NCBI RefSeq assembly: GCF_900109515.1 | Contig: NZ_FOBD01000001.1 | Coordinates: 310,001 to 374,000 of the forward strand | Source of the DNA: Paenibacillus sp. OK003 | GTDB lineage: Bacteria; Bacillota; Bacilli; Paenibacillales; Paenibacillaceae | Length of the DNA stretch: 64,000 nucleotides | Reading direction: 5' to 3' | Shown here: positions 43,775 through 53,447 of the stretch, in pieces | Layout: every line of letters begins with the position of its first letter | How positions within the stretch are numbered: position 1 is the stretch's first letter | The notes under the pieces: model-generated | Databases searched by the model: none | Seen by the model: the letters and a program-made list of their open reading frames with translations, nothing else | What the model was told of the DNA's origin: nothing | Position numbers and translations under genes: made by a program

Positions 43775-44782
43775 ATGGAACAAAGTACCCTGCAAATCAA
43801 GGATCGCTCGCTTAAAGTTGCGGATTCCATTATCGATTGTATCGGTCAAACACCACTGGTTCGCTTGAATTCCCTGTTCGGATCTTCAGGAGCATCGGTG
43901 TATGCCAAGCTGGAAATGATGAACCCCGGAGGCAGCATGAAAGACCGACCTGCACGATACATTATCGAGCAGGGTCTGCGAGACGGAACGATCAAACCGG
44001 ATACACATCTCATCGAGAGCACTTCAGGAAATCTGGGAATCGGTCTCGCATTAACCGCCAAACGATATGGCCTGAAATTCACCTGTGTGGTTGATCCAAA
44101 AATCACATCGACCAATCTGAGAATGATAACCTACCTCGGGGCACAGGTTGACATGGTGACTGAACCAGACGAACACGGAAGTTATTTGCAATCTCGTATT
44201 CGCAGGGTCAAGGAGTTAGCCAGTCAGGACCCGGCAGGTTACTGGATCAACCAGTATGCCAACCCTTTGAACTGGCAAGCTCACTATCATGGTGCAGGTC
44301 AGGAGATTGTGGAGCAAATGGATGGACAGATAGACGTACTAGTGTGTGCAGTGAGTACGACTGGAAGCATTCTGGGCATATCCCGCCGTGTGAAAGAGGC
44401 AAATCCGCATGCGCGGATCGTAGCCGTTGATGCAGTTGGTTCGATTATCTTTGGTACACCATCCCGTCAGCGTGAATTGCCGGGTATCGGCGCCAACCGT
44501 GTCCCTGAGTTATTCAGCCCGAACGAGATTGACCAAGTTATTCATGTGGATGATCGGGAATCCGTGCAGGGCTGCCAGAAGCTGCTGGAACGGGAAGGTA
44601 TTTTTGCAGGGGGTTCGTCCGGATCACTGGTTGCTGCATTGGAAAAACTGGTTCCAACCCTGCGGCCTTCTGCCAAGGTGGTTACTGTCTTCGCAGATCG
44701 TGGAGAACGTTATCTGGACAGTGTGTATGACGAGCAATGGGTTAATCAATTACCGCCAAGCCAAACGATCAAGAGTATATAA
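43775..44782 (+). CDS. sbnA: N-(2-amino-2-carboxyethyl)-L-glutamate synthase, SbnA-like
   Basis: A 335-residue fold-type II PLP enzyme related to cysteine synthase. In staphylococci SbnA joins O-phospho-L-serine and L-glutamate to ACEGA, the precursor of L-2,3-diaminopropionate. The PLP lysine is K56 in NPGGSMKDRPA; STSGNLGIGLALTAK binds the substrate; VSTTGSILGISR and FAGGSSGSL are the phosphate loop and C-terminal serine region. The ribosome binding site is weak. First gene of the Fur-controlled rightward operon, followed by SbnB, the next enzyme of the pathway. Confidence 0.92.
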   Translation: MEQSTLQIKDRSLKVADSIIDCIGQTPLVRLNSLFGSSGASVYAKLEMMNPGGSMKDRPARYIIEQGLRDGTIKPDTHLIESTSGNLGIGLALTAKRYGLKFTCVVDPKITSTNLRMITYLGAQVDMVTEPDEHGSYLQSRIRRVKELASQDPAGYWINQYANPLNWQAHYHGAGQEIVEQMDGQIDVLVCAVSTTGSILGISRRVKEANPHARIVAVDAVGSIIFGTPSRQRELPGIGANRVPELFSPNEIDQVIHVDDRESVQGCQKLLEREGIFAGGSSGSLVAALEKLVPTLRPSAKVVTVFADRGERYLDSVYDEQWVNQLPPSQTIKSI

Positions 44783-44809
44783 AAAATTATCTCGGAGGAG
44801 AGATCAGAT

Positions 44810-45829
44810 ATGAGTACCGTTCAGGATCATAGCCTTTTGTATATGAGTAAACAGGATATTATAGATCTGGGAGGGCTGTATTCAGGGCCATATGTCAAAG
44901 CAGTAACCCGTGCACTGGAGCTTCATGCCAAGCGGGATATCGTGCAACCGTTGAAGCCTTATCTGCGGGTTAACGAGGAGAGCGGTCATATTGCCGATCG
45001 CATTATTGCGATGCCTGCGTATGTGGGTGGCGATGTAGCGATCAGTGGTCTCAAGTGGATTGGGAGCAAACATGATAATCCGGCCAAGCGTCATAAGGAA
45101 CGTGCGAGCGCTCTTATTATCCTCAATGATCCGGAAAGCAACTATCCGGTGGCGGTGATGGAAGGCAGCGTGATCAGCGGGATGCGTACGGCGGCAGTTA
45201 CAGCTATAGGGGCAAGGTATTTAGCCAGAGAAGGTTTCCGCACAGTGAGCGTGATTGGCTGCGGGGTGATCGCCAGAATGCAGATCACCTCGCTGCTTGA
45301 ACAATTTGACTCCATTCGGACCATCCATTTGTATGACCTGAATGCCGATACGGCCCGCAAGCTTGCCGATGAAATTGGTTCGCGTTTTGATCAGGTTGAA
45401 GTACGGGTGGAAGATTCGTCAGAACAAGCGGTACGACAAGCGGAAGTACTCATAACGGCTACGGTAGCGTCATCGCCGCATATTCCGTATGAATGGATTG
45501 CCAAAGGTACCTTTGTCAGCAACATCTCGATTATGGATTTGCACAAGGATGTATTTACGCAGGCAGACAAAGTGGTCGTGGACGACTGGGATCAGTCCAA
45601 CCGGGAGAAAAAGATTATTAATCAGCTGGTGCTGGAAGGAAAATTTTCCCGTGAGCAGCTTCACGCTGAACTCGGTGAGATCCTGATAGGGGCAAAGTCA
45701 GGACGAGAACATGAGGATGAGATTATTGTGCTGAACCCGATGGGGATGGCGATTGAGGATATTTCCAGTGCGGCAGAGATGTATGCAAGAGCCGTTGAAC
45801 AAGGAAAGGGAACACGTTTATGGCTATAG
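44810..45829 (+). CDS. sbnB: N-(2-amino-2-carboxyethyl)-L-glutamate dehydrogenase, SbnB-like
   Basis: A 339-residue member of the ornithine cyclodeaminase/mu-crystallin family. SbnB oxidatively cleaves ACEGA with NAD+ to L-2,3-diaminopropionate and alpha-ketoglutarate, both building blocks of staphyloferrin B. Visible: N-terminal ligand part (LKWIGSKHDNPAKRHKERASALIILND), dinucleotide motif VSVIGCGVIARMQ, and NISIMDLHKDVF. GGAGGAG precedes the ATG. Its end overlaps the start of the decarboxylase gene by 10 nt. Confidence 0.93.
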   Translation: MSTVQDHSLLYMSKQDIIDLGGLYSGPYVKAVTRALELHAKRDIVQPLKPYLRVNEESGHIADRIIAMPAYVGGDVAISGLKWIGSKHDNPAKRHKERASALIILNDPESNYPVAVMEGSVISGMRTAAVTAIGARYLAREGFRTVSVIGCGVIARMQITSLLEQFDSIRTIHLYDLNADTARKLADEIGSRFDQVEVRVEDSSEQAVRQAEVLITATVASSPHIPYEWIAKGTFVSNISIMDLHKDVFTQADKVVVDDWDQSNREKKIINQLVLEGKFSREQLHAELGEILIGAKSGREHEDEIIVLNPMGMAIEDISSAAEMYARAVEQGKGTRLWL

Positions 45830-47043
45830 AGCTGAAGACAGGACGTATGCCTCAGGTTGAAAGAGTTCGTGAGCACCTATTGGCACTGAAAGAACAGCAG
45901 ACCGAACCGGTATGTGCCTACATCCGGGATGTAACAGCACTCGTCGCTCATGTGCATCAACGTGTACAATCCATGCCGGAATCTAGTCAGCTCTTCTATG
46001 CCATTAAAGCCAACTCGGAAGAAGAGGTGCTTCGAGCGCTGGCCCCTGTAGTTCATGGCTTTGAAGTGGCATCTTTGGGCGAGATCGTGAAGGTGAGACA
46101 AGTCTCAGCGGATATTCCGATTCTGTTTGGTGGACCAGGCAAGACAGAAGCAGAGCTTCGGGGAGCGATAGAGCATAAAGTGCAGCTTATTCATGTGGAA
46201 AGTATGCATGAGATAAACAAGCTGAACGAGATTGCGAGTCAAAATGACATTCGGGTATCCGTTTTGCTGCGGATTAACCTAAAAGGTCCAATGCCGCAGG
46301 CGACACTGGCGATGGGCGGTCGTCCGACCCAGTTCGGAATCGACGAGGTCATGCTGCCACAAGTCATGAACCAGCTCCGGCACTTGCCACATATTCAGGT
46401 GGAAGGGTTTCATTTTCACTCCCTTTCGAACAATCTAGATGCGGAGCAGCATGTGAAACTGATTGAGTATTACTGCACCATCGCGCGGGATTGGGCGAGG
46501 CAATATGGTTTCACGCTTCGGTATTTGAATGCCGGGGGTGGAATTGGTGTGAACTATGCGCATCTGGAGCAACAGTTCGACTGGAACACATTTGTGAATG
46601 GTATTGCACCGGTATTGCAAAAGGAACTGCCTTCGGAAACGACTTTGTTGTTCGAATGTGGGCGTTACCTTACGGCATCGAGCGGGTATTATGCAACCGA
46701 GGTGCTGGACGTTAAAGTCAACCACGGCAAAACATATGTCATCGTGCGTGGCGGTACACATCATTTTCGCCTACCCGTTTCTTGGCAGCACAGTCATCCG
46801 TTCGAGGTGATTGCGGTGGAGAACTGGACGCATCCGTATGACAGACCCGAGGTGAAGGAAACCGCTTTTACAGTGGCAGGCCAGCTATGTACTCCGAAAG
46901 ATATTTTGGCAAGTGATATTACGTCAAGCAGGGTTCGGGCAGGAGACATTTTGCTGTTCCAATATGCGGGTGCTTATGGCTGGGCGATCTCGCATCATGA
47001 CTTTTTGAGTCATCCACACCCGCAGCACATTTATTTGCATTAA
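45820..47043 (+). CDS. sbnH: PLP-dependent decarboxylase, SbnH-like
   Basis: A 407-residue fold-type III decarboxylase (lysA/speC alanine-racemase-like family). PLP lysine is K63 in FYAIKANSEEE; HFHSLSNN, YLNAGGGIGVNY and the active-site cysteine region FECGRYLTASSGYYATEV follow. In staphyloferrin B synthesis SbnH decarboxylates the citryl-diaminopropionate intermediate to a citryl-diaminoethane. The ATG at 45820 lies within the sbnB 3' end, so translation is coupled. Confidence 0.9.
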   Translation: MAIELKTGRMPQVERVREHLLALKEQQTEPVCAYIRDVTALVAHVHQRVQSMPESSQLFYAIKANSEEEVLRALAPVVHGFEVASLGEIVKVRQVSADIPILFGGPGKTEAELRGAIEHKVQLIHVESMHEINKLNEIASQNDIRVSVLLRINLKGPMPQATLAMGGRPTQFGIDEVMLPQVMNQLRHLPHIQVEGFHFHSLSNNLDAEQHVKLIEYYCTIARDWARQYGFTLRYLNAGGGIGVNYAHLEQQFDWNTFVNGIAPVLQKELPSETTLLFECGRYLTASSGYYATEVLDVKVNHGKTYVIVRGGTHHFRLPVSWQHSHPFEVIAVENWTHPYDRPEVKETAFTVAGQLCTPKDILASDITSSRVRAGDILLFQYAGAYGWAISHHDFLSHPHPQHIYLH

Positions 47044-47085
47044 CACGTAAACGGTTTGAGGCAGTGCAATCATGGGAGGTGTCAT

Positions 47086-48960
47086 ATGAACGGTCTAACA
47101 GCAGCATTGGTAAGGTCCGATGAGTGGATCATGGTGCGGCGACGTATTTTCAGGCAATTGGTGGAGTCGTTTCTGTATGAGCAAATCTTGAATGAACCGG
47201 TGATCGGGCCTTATGCGGAGGCAGAGTATACACTGCGAGGGGAGACGGAGACAGGAGAGAAGGTGGAATACACCTTTTGGGCTGTACGAAAAGAGAGCTT
47301 TGACCGCATTCGGTTGTCAGATAAACCAATTATGCGGGTAACATCGAAAGATCGAGCGGAAGCGGATTCCATTCCTCGTTTTTTACTGGAGATGGCTGCG
47401 CATATTCCCACATCCGAAGCTCAGCTGGGGCAATTCATGGATGAGCTTCAGCAAACCCATCTGAAGGACACGCTGTCTGTGCGATGGCGTGTTGGTCAGC
47501 CCGAACCTCGGGTATCGGAATATGACGAGTGGGAATCTGCCCTGATTGAAGGGCATCCGTATCATCCTTGTTACAAATCCAGAGTTGGATTCACGCTCTC
47601 TGACAATGAAGCCTATGGACCGGAGTTCGGACCGGAATTCAAGCTGGTCTGGATTGCGATTAAACAGGATGCAGCCCAAATATCTATTTCGTCTTCACTG
47701 GACATGTATGCTGAGTTTATCCATAACGAGCTGGGGCAGGAGCTACAGACATTCAAGTTGATTTTGCAGGAAGTTATATCATCTGCGAACTTGAAATTGA
47801 ACTCGGCTGCTGATGCCGAGGTGAAGTTGAATACGGATGGGGCTGCACGTGTGGATAAATATGTATTTGTTCCTGTGCATCCCTGGCAGTGGGAGCGAAT
47901 CATATCGGTGGCGTGTGCGGAGCAACTCCGAACAGGGGAGTTTATATATCTGGGCCAAGCAGGTGACACGTACCGTCCCCAACAATCCATTCGAACATTG
48001 ACGAATGTGAGTCATCGCGATAAACCGTATGTCAAACTGCCGCTGAATATGGTGAATACGTCATCCGGCCGAATTCTCGCACAGCACACGATCATGAATG
48101 CGGCTCGCATCTCGGACTGGCTTGGTCGTGTGGTGGCAGAGGATTCGTTTTTAAAGGATGAGCTTGGTCTGATTGTGCTGAAGGAGATTGCGGGGGTATC
48201 GTACCATCACCAGAAACTGCCCAATATGCTGGAGCAAAAAATATACGGATCACTCGGGGCTATCTGGCGGGAAAGTCTGCATCCGCGCTTAATGGCAGGA
48301 GAAGAGGCTTTGCCATTCAATGCGCTGTGTCATCTCGATCAGCAGGGCACTCCGGTCATTAAACCGTGGATAAACGAATATGGGCTGGATCGCTGGGCCC
48401 GGCAATTGCTGAATGTTGCGGTGGTACCGCTGATACATCTGCTGTACGTGCACGGAGCTGCGCTGGAATCACATGCGCAAAATATGATCATCGTGCTGAA
48501 AGAAGGATGGCCCAGCCGGATTGCGCTTAAGGATTTTCATGACGGTATCCGTTACTGCCCATCCATTTCTCACCCGTTTGGATACCCGGAAATTGAATAT
48601 CCGCCTGCCAACCATCAGCGGGTGAATCGCAATTCGTTTGTGGAGAAGGAAGATCCTTCCGAGGTGAAAGACTTTATGTTGGACGCGTTACTTTTTATTA
48701 ATCTGACCGAAGTGGCATTTTTCCTGGAGAAGCACTTTGACCTGAGCGAAAAGCAATGGTGGCGCATGGCGGCCGAAGTAATTTTGAATTACCAGGAGCG
48801 GTTCCCGGAGTTACAGGCGCGATTTGAACAGTTTGACGTTTTTGCACCCGAGATCGAAGTGGAACAGCTGACCAGACGGCGAATTCATGAAGGGCCGGGG
48901 GATTGTGTGCATCGGGTAAGTAATCCACTGCAAGTCTACAGGCCAGTTCGGCAGAATTAA
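47086..48960 (+). CDS. IucA/IucC family NIS synthetase (SbnE/SbnF-like)
   Basis: A 624-residue NIS synthetase. Motifs: GHPYHPCYKSRVGFTLSDNEAYGPEFG in pieces (ATP-binding loop), VPVHPWQWERI, QQSIRTLTNV, VKLPLNMVNTSSGR, ALESHAQNMIIVLKEG and KDFHDGIRY, plus a FhuF/FerC-like C-terminus. ATG at 47086 has GGGAGG six bases upstream; an in-frame TTG at 47056 is less likely. It and the next gene share the same motif form and look like an ancient duplication. By context one forms citryl-diaminopropionate (SbnE role) and the other adds the second diaminopropionate (SbnF role); I cannot tell which. Confidence 0.9.
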   Translation: MNGLTAALVRSDEWIMVRRRIFRQLVESFLYEQILNEPVIGPYAEAEYTLRGETETGEKVEYTFWAVRKESFDRIRLSDKPIMRVTSKDRAEADSIPRFLLEMAAHIPTSEAQLGQFMDELQQTHLKDTLSVRWRVGQPEPRVSEYDEWESALIEGHPYHPCYKSRVGFTLSDNEAYGPEFGPEFKLVWIAIKQDAAQISISSSLDMYAEFIHNELGQELQTFKLILQEVISSANLKLNSAADAEVKLNTDGAARVDKYVFVPVHPWQWERIISVACAEQLRTGEFIYLGQAGDTYRPQQSIRTLTNVSHRDKPYVKLPLNMVNTSSGRILAQHTIMNAARISDWLGRVVAEDSFLKDELGLIVLKEIAGVSYHHQKLPNMLEQKIYGSLGAIWRESLHPRLMAGEEALPFNALCHLDQQGTPVIKPWINEYGLDRWARQLLNVAVVPLIHLLYVHGAALESHAQNMIIVLKEGWPSRIALKDFHDGIRYCPSISHPFGYPEIEYPPANHQRVNRNSFVEKEDPSEVKDFMLDALLFINLTEVAFFLEKHFDLSEKQWWRMAAEVILNYQERFPELQARFEQFDVFAPEIEVEQLTRRRIHEGPGDCVHRVSNPLQVYRPVRQN

Positions 48961-48978
48961 TCAGGAGGGGAGGAGAGC

Positions 48979-51051
48979 ATGCGCATGGAAAGTACGAGAA
49001 TATCTGAATATCAGAGCCATGATGAGGATCGGGAGAGGCAACCGTTTTGCAAAGAGGACTCCTTTAGCCATCCAGAAAATGTTGTTGCAAGTTCTAGACT
49101 TGGAGTGGAGAAGGAGCATTGGCAAAATCAACAAAGAAAACTGTACACCGCAGCGCTGTCTTCATACCACTATACCGATGCACGCAGACGCATATTCAGA
49201 CAGTTGGTTGAATCCTTGATGTACGAAGGTGTTATGGAATATACCTCAAGGGAGGAGCAGGGGTTTAACGTTTGGGAAATGGAGGGTACAGGGCTGAATG
49301 GTGAACGGGTCATCTACGCATGCAAGGGAACAGGGCATCTTACCTTTGGTCGTTTGCGGTTGAACCATGAACCGATTACAAGACGTGTCTATGTGGATGA
49401 GACTTCGGCTTCGGAAAGTAACAGCATTCAAAAGGGAGAACCTATTCAGCCTGGAACTACAGTCGGCCAAGAAGCAGAGTCGATTTCTCTATTTTTGCTG
49501 GAAGTTGGACCAGCGATAGGCGCCGATGAAGGGAAGCTGCTACATTTTGTTAAAGAACTGGAGCAGACGCTGATCAATGATACACTGGCGCGATATGTAC
49601 GGGCTGAGCGACAGACTGATCTACATGCTCTTCCCGATGAAGACTGGGAAAGTGGAATTATCGAGGGTCACCCATACCATCCAAGTTATAAATCCCGTAT
49701 CGGCTTCCGAATTGAAGATCAGCTTGAATATGGCCCCGAGTTCGGCGGATGTATTAAACCGATATGGGTCGGAATTCATAAGCAAAACGCACGGATAAGT
49801 CATGGCACGAATGAACATGGACCGGCTACAAGGGAATGGCTTCAGGATCAACTTAGCGAACAAGTGTTGGAACGCTTCCTCACGGCACTACAGGAAATGG
49901 GTGCTGATCCGGCAGAGTATGTGATGATGCCAGTCCATCCGTGGCAATGGCGAACAACGATCAGTTCTGTTCTTGCAGAAGACATTCGTAACGGGAGCAT
50001 CGTAACGCTTGGCAGCAGCGAAGACCGATATACTGCTCAACAGTCGATCCGCACGCTAGCTAACCGATCACGTCCCAATTCACCGTACTTGAAGCTGTCG
50101 CTGAGTATGATCAATACATCAACTGGCAGGGTGATCGCCCCACATACGGTTGAGAATGGACCTCGCATTACCGACTGGCTGCAGGGAATTAGCAAGCAAG
50201 ATCCCTACTTGAGAGATGAGCTGCGAGTCATTCTTTTGGGAGAGATTGCTGGCGTTGCATACGACAATCATCAGATACCGGATGTTTTGAAGCCACTCTC
50301 GTATGGTGTGTTGTCCTGCATTTGGAGGGAAAGTGTATATTCCCGGCTGGAACTAGGTGAATCAGCGATTCCGTTTAATGCATTGTCTACACTGGACTAT
50401 GCGGGGCGCCCGGTAATTGATCCTTGGGTGAAAAAGCTGGGTGCTGATGAATGGCTGTCCGAGCTGTTGCTGACTGCGGTACGACCGCTCATTCACTGGT
50501 TATTCGCTCATGGGATTGCGCTAGAGTCTCATGCACAGAATATGCTGCTCATTCACCGGGAAGGCAGACCCTCACGCGTTGCGCTGAAGGATTTTCACGA
50601 TGGAATTCGATTTACAAGAGAGGCACTTGCCGATCCAAAGCTCTGTCCAGCGTTAGTGGAGGTGCCGGAATATCATCGTCGTGTGAACCGTAATTCATTC
50701 CTGGAGACGGAAGAACCGACAGAAGTTCGGGATTTCATACATGATGCCTTTTTCTTTATCAATCTTGGGGAACTGGCTTTGTTTATGCAGGAGCATTACC
50801 AGCTCAGAGAGCAGACCTTCTGGAACAGTGTTCGTAAGATCATTACCGACTATCAACAGCGTTTCCCTGAATTTCATGAACGGTACGAATTGTATTCCTT
50901 GTTTGATCCTGAGATCGGAGTAGAGCAATTGACGAAGCGGCGCTTGTTTCCAGATCATGAATTGCGTATTCATCAAGTTCCGAATCCACTGGAGCACACG
51001 ATTGTGGATAAATATGGGTCTAATGAGGATGAATTAAAAAATAGTATATGA
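48979..51051 (+). CDS. IucA/IucC family NIS synthetase (SbnE/SbnF-like) with N-terminal extension
   Basis: A 690-residue NIS synthetase, longer than the usual 580-620. The first 55 or so residues are polar and not seen in its neighbour; homology to it begins at YTDARRRIFRQLVESLMYEG. Motifs: GHPYHPSYKSRIGFRIED, MPVHPWQWRTT, QQSIRTLANR, LKLSLSMINTSTGRVIAPHT, ALESHAQNMLLIHREG, KDFHDGIRF and RRVNRNSF. A strong GGAGGGGAGGAG site favours the long start. Last biosynthetic gene of the operon; the next gene has its own Fur box. Confidence 0.9.
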   Translation: MRMESTRISEYQSHDEDRERQPFCKEDSFSHPENVVASSRLGVEKEHWQNQQRKLYTAALSSYHYTDARRRIFRQLVESLMYEGVMEYTSREEQGFNVWEMEGTGLNGERVIYACKGTGHLTFGRLRLNHEPITRRVYVDETSASESNSIQKGEPIQPGTTVGQEAESISLFLLEVGPAIGADEGKLLHFVKELEQTLINDTLARYVRAERQTDLHALPDEDWESGIIEGHPYHPSYKSRIGFRIEDQLEYGPEFGGCIKPIWVGIHKQNARISHGTNEHGPATREWLQDQLSEQVLERFLTALQEMGADPAEYVMMPVHPWQWRTTISSVLAEDIRNGSIVTLGSSEDRYTAQQSIRTLANRSRPNSPYLKLSLSMINTSTGRVIAPHTVENGPRITDWLQGISKQDPYLRDELRVILLGEIAGVAYDNHQIPDVLKPLSYGVLSCIWRESVYSRLELGESAIPFNALSTLDYAGRPVIDPWVKKLGADEWLSELLLTAVRPLIHWLFAHGIALESHAQNMLLIHREGRPSRVALKDFHDGIRFTREALADPKLCPALVEVPEYHRRVNRNSFLETEEPTEVRDFIHDAFFFINLGELALFMQEHYQLREQTFWNSVRKIITDYQQRFPEFHERYELYSLFDPEIGVEQLTKRRLFPDHELRIHQVPNPLEHTIVDKYGSNEDELKNSI

Positions 51052-51102
51052 GATCAAAAGAATATTGCATGGACAGAAACTGGAATTGTGGGATATTGTT
51101 TT

Positions 51103-51121
51103 AATAATGATAATCATTATT
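51103..51121. promoter_or_regulatory. Fur box before the siderophore-binding lipoprotein
   Basis: AATAATGATAATCATTATT is a perfect 19-bp palindrome containing the Fur core. A candidate promoter (TGGACA 51070-51075, 18-bp spacer, TATTGT 51094-51099) lies just upstream. Confidence 0.92.
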
Positions 51122-51185
51122 GATTAGGTTTTTAAATAGGATCAGGGGGTTGGATGGGATGCAAGTAGAGAGAAAGAGGATTGGA

Positions 51186-52157
51186 ATGAAATCATGGGTA
51201 CATTTTGCTATGCTGGCGGTACTGATGCTGGTGCTAGCGGGTTGTGGAAATTCGGGATCGGGTGCAGCCAATGGTACTGCAGCGGAAACCGCTCCAACCG
51301 AACCAAAGCAAGAAGAAACCGTAGACAATACCGGAGATACACGTACCGTCAAAGATGCTTATGGTGAGGTTCAGGTTCCGGCAAATGCAAGTCGAATTGT
51401 GGTACTGGACATTGGGGCCTTGGATAATTTGCTCGAGTTGGGCATTAAACCTATAGGCGCACCTTCCATCCTGGCAGCAGGCGATCCGTATCCGGCTTAT
51501 CTAAAAGGCACAGAAGGCATTGAGAATATCGGATCGGTGAATGAACCAAGCCTGGAGGCTATCGATGCACTGAAGCCGGACTTGATCATTGGTAATAAAG
51601 ATACACATGATGCTATCCATGATCAGTTAAAACAAATCGCGCCTACGGTGTTTGTAGAAACACTCGGGGTTACCTGGAAAGAAAATCTGCAGCTTCATGC
51701 CGATGCTGTAAACAAGCTGGAAGATGGCAAGAAGCTGTTGGATACATATCAGCAGCGCATTGAGGAATTGAAATCTACGCTTGCAGGCAAAGATGCCAAG
51801 GAAGTATCGCTGTTCCGTCCCCGTGAAGACAAAATTCAGGTCTATCTGAAAGAAACATTTGCAGGTACGATTATGGAAGATTCCGGAATTATTCGTCCTG
51901 CAGCACAGCAGGATGCAGGCTTCTCCAAGGATATTACGGAAGAACAGATTGCTGATCTCGATGGTGACGTAGTCTTCTGGTTTAACCGTGAGCCGGATGC
52001 ATTCGCCAAACTGGAGAAAAGTAAATTGTGGGCAACGTTGAAAGGAGTCCAAAACGAAGCTGTGCACCCGGTTGACTGGGAGTACTGGATGAGTGGCCTG
52101 GGCATTCAGGCTGTAAACAAGGTCGTGGATGACCTGAACACCTATGTAGCCAACTAA
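51186..52157 (+). CDS. Iron-siderophore ABC transporter substrate-binding lipoprotein
   Basis: A FecB/FhuD-like class III binding protein of about 323 residues. It has a lipoprotein signal peptide with lipobox VLAGC and a T/E/P-rich linker. The mature protein then begins TRTVKDAYGEVQVPANASRIVVLD, with the EPSLEAIDALKPDLIIGNK segment typical of the first lobe. It should capture the ferric siderophore outside the membrane. I start at 51186 (AGAGGA five bases upstream, compact signal peptide); an ATG at 51159 behind GGGGGT would add nine basic residues and is also possible. Confidence 0.92.
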   Translation: MKSWVHFAMLAVLMLVLAGCGNSGSGAANGTAAETAPTEPKQEETVDNTGDTRTVKDAYGEVQVPANASRIVVLDIGALDNLLELGIKPIGAPSILAAGDPYPAYLKGTEGIENIGSVNEPSLEAIDALKPDLIIGNKDTHDAIHDQLKQIAPTVFVETLGVTWKENLQLHADAVNKLEDGKKLLDTYQQRIEELKSTLAGKDAKEVSLFRPREDKIQVYLKETFAGTIMEDSGIIRPAAQQDAGFSKDITEEQIADLDGDVVFWFNREPDAFAKLEKSKLWATLKGVQNEAVHPVDWEYWMSGLGIQAVNKVVDDLNTYVAN

Positions 52158-52251
52158 ACGCAAAACATGCTGGACCTTTTCTAGCGGCAATGGATTGGGA
52201 TTCAGCACTATCATTCGCAATTATGCTTCCAAGTGGTCATAGCTTAACTGT

Positions 52252-52286
52252 AAAATTGGGTCGTCGAATGTGACGATCCAATTTTT
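52252..52286 (+). terminator. Terminator between binding protein and permease genes
   Basis: The stem AAAATTGG-TCGTC / GACGA-CCAATTTTT has a 6-base loop and a T tail. The permease genes therefore probably have their own promoter or depend on read-through. Confidence 0.85.
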
Positions 52287-52445
52287 CTGATTTTTCTGCA
52301 TATGTCTCGTGCCATGTTATATTCGTGCTCTATATTTGTTCTATATAATAGAAGGGAAAATTTTGACAGTTCGTTTTTTCAAGTGACTTATACAATATAT
52401 TGAAGTACATAAATCACGCAGCATGCAGGTTGGAGGCGTAAAAAA

Positions 52446-53447
52446 ATGAACACAAACACCAGGTTTAAAATCACTGGTTTAGCAACCATCATCGTGTTGA
52501 CACTTCTTGCATTTCTATTCAGCATCATGTATGGCATCGTACAGATTCCATTGCGTTCCGTTGTGGCTGCGTTCTATGCCTTTGACGGATCGCGTGAACA
52601 CCTGATCATTCAAACTGTGAGACTGCCAAGAGCGGTTATTGCCGCAGTGGTTGGCAGCTCACTGGCTGTGGCCGGGTGCCTGATGCAGGCGATTAGCCGC
52701 AATGCTCTGGCAGGCCCTGAACTGTTCGGTATTAATTATGGCGCGGCACTTACCGCGGTGCTTGCTTCCTTTTGGCTGGGAACGACGTCTCTGCAATTAT
52801 TTGCATGGTCTGCGCTGTTGGGGGCGGCGGTTGCAGGTGTGCTGGTTTTCCTTCTTAGTTCCACGGGCAGACAACCCTTATCTTCCGTCAAGCTAGTTCT
52901 GGCAGGGGCTACATTAAATTTGTTATTTGCTTCATTGACACAAGGCATTCTTATCCTGAATGAGCAGTCCCTGGATACGATGCGTTTCTGGTTGGCGGGT
53001 TCATTAACAGGCAGAGATCTCGATCTGTTTATTCAAATTCTGCCTTATCTGATCATTGGCATCATCTGTGCGTTTGCATTAAGCAGTCAATTGAACATTT
53101 TTGGCTTAGGAGATGAAGTGGCTCAAGGATTAGGACAGCGAATGAAGATGATTAGGATCATCTGTATTATCTCGATTGTTCTGCTGGCTGGCAGTGCCGT
53201 GGCACTTGCCGGACCCATCGGGTTTATCGGGTTGGCCGTTCCGCATATTGCAAGATCAATAACAGGCAGTGATTATCGCTGGGTAGTTCCGTACTCTGCT
53301 GTTCTGGGGGCACTACTGCTGCTCACAGCAGATATTGGAGCGAGATTTGTGTTGCCTGGGCAGGAAATTCCTGTTGGGGTGGTTACAGCCTTCTTCGGTG
53401 CTCCTTTTCTCATCTATCTGGCCCAAAGAAAGGAGAGATCGATATGA
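52446..53447 (+). CDS. FecCD family iron-siderophore permease (first subunit)
   Basis: A 333-residue membrane subunit of an iron ABC importer with about ten hydrophobic helices. Family stretches: LPRAVIAAVVGSSLAVAGCLMQAISRNALAGPELFGI (pieces), SSVKLVLAGATLNLLF, and the coupling region AGPIGFIGLAVPHIARSITGSDYRWVVPYSA. GGAGG about eight bases before ATG. The stop overlaps the next permease by 4 nt. TTGACA at 52363-52368 is upstream but no Fur box is visible near it. Confidence 0.94.
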   Translation: MNTNTRFKITGLATIIVLTLLAFLFSIMYGIVQIPLRSVVAAFYAFDGSREHLIIQTVRLPRAVIAAVVGSSLAVAGCLMQAISRNALAGPELFGINYGAALTAVLASFWLGTTSLQLFAWSALLGAAVAGVLVFLLSSTGRQPLSSVKLVLAGATLNLLFASLTQGILILNEQSLDTMRFWLAGSLTGRDLDLFIQILPYLIIGIICAFALSSQLNIFGLGDEVAQGLGQRMKMIRIICIISIVLLAGSAVALAGPIGFIGLAVPHIARSITGSDYRWVVPYSAVLGALLLLTADIGARFVLPGQEIPVGVVTAFFGAPFLIYLAQRKERSI

